From Gracilaria vermiculophylla (taxonomy: Eukaryota; Rhodophyta; Florideophyceae; Gracilariales; Gracilariaceae): a stretch of DNA of 42,412 nucleotides. The notes beneath the pieces are model-generated. The model was not told where the DNA came from and did no database searches. It was given only the letters and a program-made list of their open reading frames with translations. Positions 37,735 to 42,412 of the stretch are shown here, piece after piece. The stretch lies in the NCBI GenBank assembly GCA_019155205.2, contig JAHNZQ020000308.1, positions 4,917,741-4,960,152 of the forward strand. The letters are read 5' to 3'. The position numbers and the translations under genes are program-made. Position 1 is the stretch's first letter. Every line of letters begins with the position of its first letter.

Positions 37735-39529
37735 ATGTCGCGCCCGCCCACGTCCGCCGCCCCCATCGTGCGCACCCGCACCCTCGACTCCGTCGTCATC
37801 GACCCCGACGACCCGCTGCAGTCGCGCCAGGACCTGCCCAAGGTCATCCACCATGCGCGCGTCACCTACGACAACGCCAACACCCCCATCACCTCGCCGC
37901 GCCTCGACCGCTTCTCCAAGATCGTGCTGTCGCGCCCGTGCCGCGGCCTGCAGCCCGCCCGCGTCTCCGACTGGACGCCCGTCGGCTCCTTCCCGTCCCC
38001 GCTGCAGAACAACCCCGCGCAGCTCAACCTGGGCCTCAGCTTCGTCGGCTCGCGCGAGACCATCCTCGTCGACATCATCTCCGACGCCGAGAACACCACG
38101 ATGAGCCGCGAGTTTGTGCGCGCCGGCCCGCGCAGCGAGCTCGCCTTCCACCCGGCCAACCAGGCGCGCCCGTGCATCGTCACCTGCGGCGGGCTGTGCC
38201 CGGGGCTCAACTCGGTCATCCGCGAGCTCGTCATCACGCTCAAGAAGATGTACCGCGTGCCGCGCGTCGACGGCATCCCGTTCGGCTACCGCGGCTTCTA
38301 CAGCACGCACCTGTCCATCACCGAGCTCACCGAGCAGCGTGTGATGGACATCCACCACGAGGGCGGCTCCATCATCGGCTCCTCGCGCGGCGGCCACGAC
38401 ACCAAGCGCATCTGCGACAGCATCGTCGCCATGGGCTACAACCAGATTTTCATCATTGGCGGCGACGGCACGCACCGCGGCGCCGTCAAGATCTTCGACG
38501 AGCTCAAGCGCCGCCGCGCCATGGTGAGCGTGGTCGGCATCCCCAAGACGATCGACAACGACATTGCGCTCATCGACAAGAGCTTCGGCTTCGACACCGC
38601 CGTGGAGGAGGCGCAGCGCAGCATCAAGTGCGCCAAGATCGAGGCCAAGAGCGCCATCAACGGCATCGGGCTGGTCAAGCTCATGGGGCGCCACTCGGGG
38701 CAGATTGCCATGTTTGCCACGCTGGCGTCGCGCGACGTGGACTGCTGCCTCATCCCGGAGGTGCGCTTCGAGCTGGACGGCAAGTCGGGGCTGTTCCAGT
38801 ACGTGGAGGACACGCTGCGCTCCAAGGCGCACATGGTGATTGTGGTGGCCGAGGGCGCCGGGCTGGACCTCATTGAGCGCGAGATTCCGACGACGGGCGT
38901 GGACGCGTCGGGCAACAAGAAACTGTCCGACGTGGGGCTGTGGCTCAAGCGCAAGATTGACGGCGAGTTCAAGAACCGCGGCCGCGAGATCAACGTGAAG
39001 CTGATCGACCCCACGTACGAGATTCGCAGCGTTCCGGCCAACGCCAGCGACAACCTGCACTGCAGCCTGCTGGCGCAGTCTGCCGTGCACGGCGCCATGC
39101 ACGGCTTTTCGGGCTTCTCGGTAGGCCTCATCAACACGCACTTTGTTCTGATCCCCATGGAGGAGATATGCCGCCGGGGGCGCACGAGAGGTACGTTGCA
39201 CGGCTGCAGAGCGCGGAGCGGCGCAGCGCGGAGCGGCGCAGCGCGGAGGCGCGTTCTAACGGCGTTGTGCGTGTGACATTGTACGCGGGCGCGCGCGCGC
39301 AGTTGACGTGAAGAGTAGAATGTGGCACCGCGTGATCGCGACGACGATGCAGCCGAGTTTGTCGGGACAGCTGCCCGTGTCGCAAAGCCTGATGGAGGCG
39401 CTGGACGGGTCGCTGAGGATGGGCAACTCGACGGAGCCGCTGATAGTGGACAGCAAGCAGCAGCAACCGACCGTGTTTGAGCCCGAAGACGAATGGGAGC
39501 AGGACAGGCGCGACGCGGCAGGGTCGTAG
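37735..39529 (+). CDS. plant-type ATP-dependent 6-phosphofructokinase (two exons, 560 residues)
   Basis: Coding sequence join(37735..39190, 39303..39529). It phosphorylates fructose 6-phosphate to fructose 1,6-bisphosphate in glycolysis. Motifs: CGGLCPGLNSVIRELV (151-166), the ATP-site loop; SSRGGHD (216-222); IGGDGTHRG (241-249); PKTIDNDIALIDKSFGFDTA (270-289) with the catalytic Asp pair; LMGRHSGQIAMFATLASRDV (316-335); IPEVRF (340-345). The GGDG motif with Gly indicates ATP use; PPi-dependent enzymes have GGDD. The combination with PKTIDND is that of the plant and algal PFK clade. The second exon gives the family's RMWHRVIATTMQPS end and an acidic tail. Without splicing, the frame would read into Arg-rich noise. 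The N-terminal 100 residues are longer than in bacterial PFK, as in plants, but lack a clear transit peptide. Confidence 0.95.
39191..39302 (+). other. intron of the PFK gene
   Basis: 112 bases with donor AGAG|GTACGT and acceptor GCGCGCAG|TT. Splicing restores a Val codon and the conserved C-terminal RMWHR segment. Inside are two direct repeats GCGGAGCGGCGCAGC and a CG-rich 3' end with few pyrimidine runs. Confidence 0.85.
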
Positions 39530-40217
39530 AGCGCGGCGAGCGCTGACGGCGCGCGCGCCTGCCATCCCCGCTGCTCCTTACCTTTACATATGTGTTTGTT
39601 TGTTTGTTTTTTTCCGTCGCGGGGACGTGGGGCGACGCGCGCGCTGGGCGAAGGGGGAGCGCGGCGGAGGATGGGGTGCGGGCGCGGCAGGGCGACGGCC
39701 GCGGCGGAGCGGGAAGGCACAGGTGGGGCGCGGCGCGTGTGGGCTCGCTTATAAATGACTGCAAACCGGCAAACTGTCTCTGACCGCTCATTGGCGCCCC
39801 GCCCGATGGGCGCGCGCTGCACCTCGGCGCCACGGCCAGCGCCACGGCGGGCGCGGCCGCCGCGCGTGACGGCGGTAGCGCCCCGTCACGCGGCGAGCTC
39901 CGTCACGCGGCGAGCCCCGTCACGCGGCGTGCCCCGTCACGCAGCGTCTCACGCCCCCCGCCGGCTGCCGCCGTCGCGCGCGCCAGACACGGGGCGATGA
40001 GCGCCCGCCGTGGCGCGGTGTGCGCTTCGTGTCCACGTGGATGACTCCGCCCCGCCCCGCGCCTCGCTCTGCGTGCCGCGCTCTACGCTGCCCCATGCGC
40101 GCGCGATGTCTCCGCCCTACGACTGCCCATTCCCCTCTCCCTCCGCCGCCTGCGGCCGCCCATCCCCTCCGCCCCTCCCCCCCCTTCCCCCCTCTCCTTC
40201 CGCCGCCCGCCGCCGCC
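39530..40217. other. intergenic region between PFK and DTD genes
   Basis: 688 bases. The first 100 hold the PFK 3' UTR with a T/G-rich stretch (TATGTGTTTGTTTGTTTGTTT at about 39,588-39,610), a plausible polyadenylation context. The rest is GC-rich and contains the four-unit CGTCACG array (39,884-39,951). The last 80 bases before the DTD start are strongly C/T-rich, like other leaders in this window. Confidence 0.45.
39884..39951. repeat. 17-bp tandem array, four units, each with CGTCACG
   Basis: Units CGTCACGCGGCGAGCTC, CGTCACGCGGCGAGCCC, CGTCACGCGGCGTGCCC and CGTCACGCAGCGTCTCA follow each other without a gap. Each carries CGTCA, the complement of the TGACG core bound by bZIP (CREB/TGA-type) factors. 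The array is 267 bases upstream of the DTD start and 355 bases after the PFK stop. Confidence 0.75.
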
Positions 40218-40703
40218 ATGCGCCTCGTCGTGCAAAAGGTGTCGCAGGCTGCCGTCACGTCGTCCGTCGACGCCCAGCCCACCGTCACCTCCTCCATCCA
40301 CGCCGGGCTGTGCGTCCTCGTCGGATTCGAGCGCAACGACACCGACCACGACGTCGACGCCGCCGCCGCCCAGCTGCTCAAGCTGCGCCTCTTCACCGAC
40401 CCCGCCACCAACGCCCGCAACGCCCACAACGTGCTGCAGGCCGGCGCCGACGTCCTGCTCGTGTCGCAGTTCACGCTCAACGCCGCCCTCAAGAGCGGCC
40501 GCCCCAGCTTCCACCGCGCCATGCCGCCGCACCTCGCCGCCCCCCTCTTCCACCGCCTCGTCGAGCGCTGCCGCCCCGTCGATCGCGCCGGCGCCGCCGT
40601 CAGGAGCGGCGTCTTCGGCGCGCGCATGCAGCTGCAGCTCGTCAACGACGGCCCGTACACCATATGCCTCACCGCCACCGACGGAAGGTGCCAGCCGTGG
40701 TAG
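40218..40703 (+). CDS. DTD1: D-aminoacyl-tRNA deacylase (DTD), 161 residues
   Basis: Homodimeric proofreading enzyme that removes D-amino acids (and glycine) mischarged onto tRNA, preventing their use in translation. It starts MRLVVQKVSQAAV, as usual for the family. VVSQFTL-type motif: LLVSQFTLNAALKSGRPSF contains the catalytic-site SQFTL (83-87) and the RPSF segment. The second signature is GVFGARMQLQLVNDGPYT (131-148), with the Gly-Pro that forms the cross-subunit chiral selector. The residue after Pro is Tyr here instead of the common Val or Phe. Length of 161 is close to the bacterial and human enzymes. No transit peptide is visible. The open frame before this ATG is GC-driven. It ends 637 bases before the next, convergent gene. 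Confidence 0.93.
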   Translation: MRLVVQKVSQAAVTSSVDAQPTVTSSIHAGLCVLVGFERNDTDHDVDAAAAQLLKLRLFTDPATNARNAHNVLQAGADVLLVSQFTLNAALKSGRPSFHRAMPPHLAAPLFHRLVERCRPVDRAGAAVRSGVFGARMQLQLVNDGPYTICLTATDGRCQPW

Positions 40704-41340
40704 ACCTTCCGCCGCCCCGTCGCCGCCCCCGCGCGCCTCTGCGCTCAACCTCGTCACCCGCCCCGTCACTGTGCATGCCACGGAAAAGGAAAACAATCTG
40801 CTGCCTATGCATCCCCTTTTCCTTTCCTCGGCCTGATGCGGCATCAGCCCGCGCACAACCTCATTTCATACGATACGTACACATGCGGAGAGCTTGAGAG
40901 AGAGGCAGGCAAAGGAAATGCGCGCATGACAGCATCTCTGGTTGAAAGGACGACAGACATGAGCACCGCAATGCTCACAATGGAGAACATGTAAATGTTC
41001 TACTGGCTCTCCACCAAAACAAATTCGCGTTCACAATGTGTCAGGGTAGGGTGTATGGATGCCGACGGCAAGGCCAGCGATAGACATACTCAGCGGCGTT
41101 TTGCAATCCGCGCGCGTCTCTCGACACCGGTACACATGTGCAGTATCGTTTAACACAGCATGTACTACTTTACGACCACTACGGCAATGGTGTTGTTGTG
41201 GCAGCTTTGTTTTGAAGAGATGGAGACAGTGATGGTGTACAAAAGGTAACTAATTGTTTACAGATACGTTGGCTGCTAACTTGATGGTTGCGGTCGCAAC
41301 TAATGTAAAGTAGCATTCAAGCGCAGTTCCAACGTGGGCG
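40704..41340. other. intergenic region after DTD; GC-rich block ends here
   Basis: 637 bases in which composition falls from GC-rich to moderate at about 40,780-40,900. The only structure I note is a short perfect hairpin AGAACAT-GTAA-ATGTTCT (40,984-41,001). No frame of coding character is present. Confidence 0.4.
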
Positions 41341-41994
41341 TCATGACCGGCGCTGTCTGCTGCGTTCTCGTTCGCCTTGGTCATGGAAATGCCTAGCGCG
41401 CTTTGTACCGGCCCTTGTCAAGTGTTGCTTTTGAATTAAAACTTCTCGAGCCTCCTGTACACAAACAAACAATGTGTCGTCGAGGAGGGAGAGCGTTCGA
41501 CCGGCTTTGCGCACTCGACGCCGCACCTTGTCCACCAGACATCCGCGACAGGCCGCCTGGCAATCGCCGCAGCACGTGCTTTGTTGCGACATTGCCGTTG
41601 CGATGGCATCCGCAGGCGGCAAAGGAGACGGCTTGAGCGATCCGACCATCTGTGCTGCCGAGCTTTGTGCTCTGCGCAGGTGGGTGATCAGGTCGCGCCC
41701 CTCCTTGCACAACGCCTGAAAGCTTATGCGGTCCATGAACCAGTGCGAATCGGCATCGATGATGATGTCCTCAGCCCATGCAAACCTCACGGCTTCACAT
41801 GGGCGCAAGGGATCGCCGCGCTGCGCCCCCCTTAACCAAGATATGATTCCCGACAGCTCACGGGCATCGTGCTTGAACTTGCTGTCCATGCAGTAACCGC
41901 AAAACTGGGAGCTGCTCTCGACAGCCCCCATCATGGACAGCGTGAGCATGCGCATTGTGAAGAAGAGGTTTAGAAAATACTCCATAGCCTTCAT
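41341..41994 (-). CDS. hypothetical protein, 217 residues, family not recognised
   Basis: The Met at 41,994 opens a protein with a hydrophobic start (MEYFLNLFFTMRMLTLSMMG) that could be a signal anchor, then a mixed alpha/beta-looking part with SSQFCGYCMDSKF and AVRFAWAEDIIIDADSHWFM. A cysteine-rich segment STCCGDCQAACRGCL and a basic C-terminus follow. The frame is open for 91 more codons upstream through a 14-bp minisatellite that encodes Pro/Ser-rich repeats, which I regard as non-coding. I find no known domain. The protein-like variety of residues, in a region of moderate GC, argues for a real gene, but it could be a fragment with further exons beyond the window. Confidence 0.4.
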   Translation of the reverse strand: MKAMEYFLNLFFTMRMLTLSMMGAVESSSQFCGYCMDSKFKHDARELSGIISWLRGAQRGDPLRPCEAVRFAWAEDIIIDADSHWFMDRISFQALCKEGRDLITHLRRAQSSAAQMVGSLKPSPLPPADAIATAMSQQSTCCGDCQAACRGCLVDKVRRRVRKAGRTLSLLDDTLFVCVQEAREVLIQKQHLTRAGTKRARHFHDQGERERSRQRRS

Positions 41995-42412
41995 CTTGTT
42001 GTTTGGAGTTTTTCTGAGAGAGCGGTTGGAAGGCAGCAGGGAAGGGTGGGCAAACGGTAGGCGGAGAGGGTGGGGCGGAGAGGGTGGGGCGGAGAGGGTG
42101 GGCCGGAGAGGGTGGGCCGGAGAGGGTGGGCCGGAGAGGATGGGGCGGAGAGGGTGGGGCGGAGAGGGTGGGGCGAAAGGTGCGGCGATGGGTGGGAAGA
42201 AAAGGATGGCAAGAATAGCGAAGCGGGGTCGGGAAGAGCAGTAAATGCAGCTTTGTTGATGCTGCAAAGCGACAAGGATTGTCGATGGAAAACCGCGCCG
42301 TCACTTGCGCTCTGCTGCTCTAGCTTTTATAGTCCATCTCCCACTGACATACAATGTCGTGATTGAGGGCTAGGTACTCAGAAAATGGAGGAGATCATAA
42401 GACTGAAAATGA
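41995..42412. other. right end of the window, minisatellite-bearing upstream flank
   Basis: 418 bases with the 14-bp minisatellite (42,063-42,174) and otherwise unremarkable sequence to the end of the window. All three minus-strand frames are open across the repeat, so none of those ORFs is evidence of coding. Confidence 0.4.
42063..42174. repeat. 14-bp minisatellite, eight perfect-period units
   Basis: Eight consecutive units of GGAGAGGGTGGG(G/C)C, with one internal variant (GGAGAGGATGGGGC, unit 6). The three middle units share GGGCC instead of GGGGC, so the array looks as if it grew by local duplication. It lies 69 bases upstream of the hypothetical gene's ATG. Confidence 0.9.

Noticed and set aside
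36442..39201. 919-codon minus-strand frame opposite PFK
   Set aside because: PFK on the plus strand has all catalytic motifs. The antisense frame is open only because stops are rare in this DNA.
40984..41001. 7-bp hairpin AGAACAT-GTAA-ATGTTCT as terminator or RNA element
   Set aside because: A short stem without T-run or conservation; chance occurrence is likely in 600 bp of intergenic DNA.

Overview
The window is nuclear DNA of a photosynthetic eukaryote, most likely a unicellular or simple alga. Four genes carry short GT-AG introns, genes lie close together on both strands, and there is a Ty1/copia retrotransposon. The plastid chlorophyll enzyme ChlH (Mg-chelatase subunit H) has an N-terminal presequence-like extension. 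A red alga is my best guess because the genome is compact and intron-poor and the phosphofructokinase is of the plant type, but the sequence does not prove it. Base composition changes abruptly. By eye, about 1-16,580 is moderate GC, 16,600-20,000 GC-rich, 21,000-23,700 moderate, 24,000-40,900 very GC-rich, and the last 1.5 kb moderate again. In the GC-rich parts many long open frames on the wrong strand are artefacts. Layout, left to right: the 3' end of a copia element with a probable LTR; coding-like debris; the 25-codon gene for ribosomal protein eL41; an 840-residue protein of uncertain family (weakly codanin-1-like); a polytopic membrane protein; a Sec14/CRAL-TRIO lipid-transfer protein; a 3.3 kb gene-poor stretch holding a palindromic dispersed element and a decayed coding strip; an aldose 1-epimerase with a perfect 16-bp hairpin just upstream of its start; a Sel1-repeat protein; an inositol polyphosphate (multi)kinase; a PWWP-domain chromatin protein with a probable TFIIS-N/IBD-like domain; a second 3.8 kb gene-poor stretch with a second copy of the dispersed element; a CDCA7-type zinc-finger protein; a repeat-rich desert with a giant poly-G tract; then a dense block of ChlH, a CorA-type Mg2+ transporter, an AMPK-gamma/SNF4-like four-CBS protein, an LSM14/SCD6 mRNP protein, plant-type 6-phosphofructokinase and D-aminoacyl-tRNA deacylase; and finally an unrecognised ORF next to a 14-bp minisatellite. 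The genes are mainly housekeeping: translation (eL41, DTD), mRNA storage (SCD6), lipid and inositol-phosphate signalling (Sec14, IPK), chromatin (PWWP, CDCA7-like), sugar metabolism and energy sensing (mutarotase, PFK, AMPK-gamma), and Mg/chlorophyll (CorA, ChlH). I see no operon-like system, and their co-location does not by itself show joint function. The least explained items are the duplicated element at about 10,583-10,708 and 22,511-22,645 (palindromic core and 3'-splice-site-like tract on the minus strand), the leader hairpin at 12,096-12,132, short-unit minisatellites in several intergenic regions, and the decayed tandem copy of the AMPK-gamma gene end.
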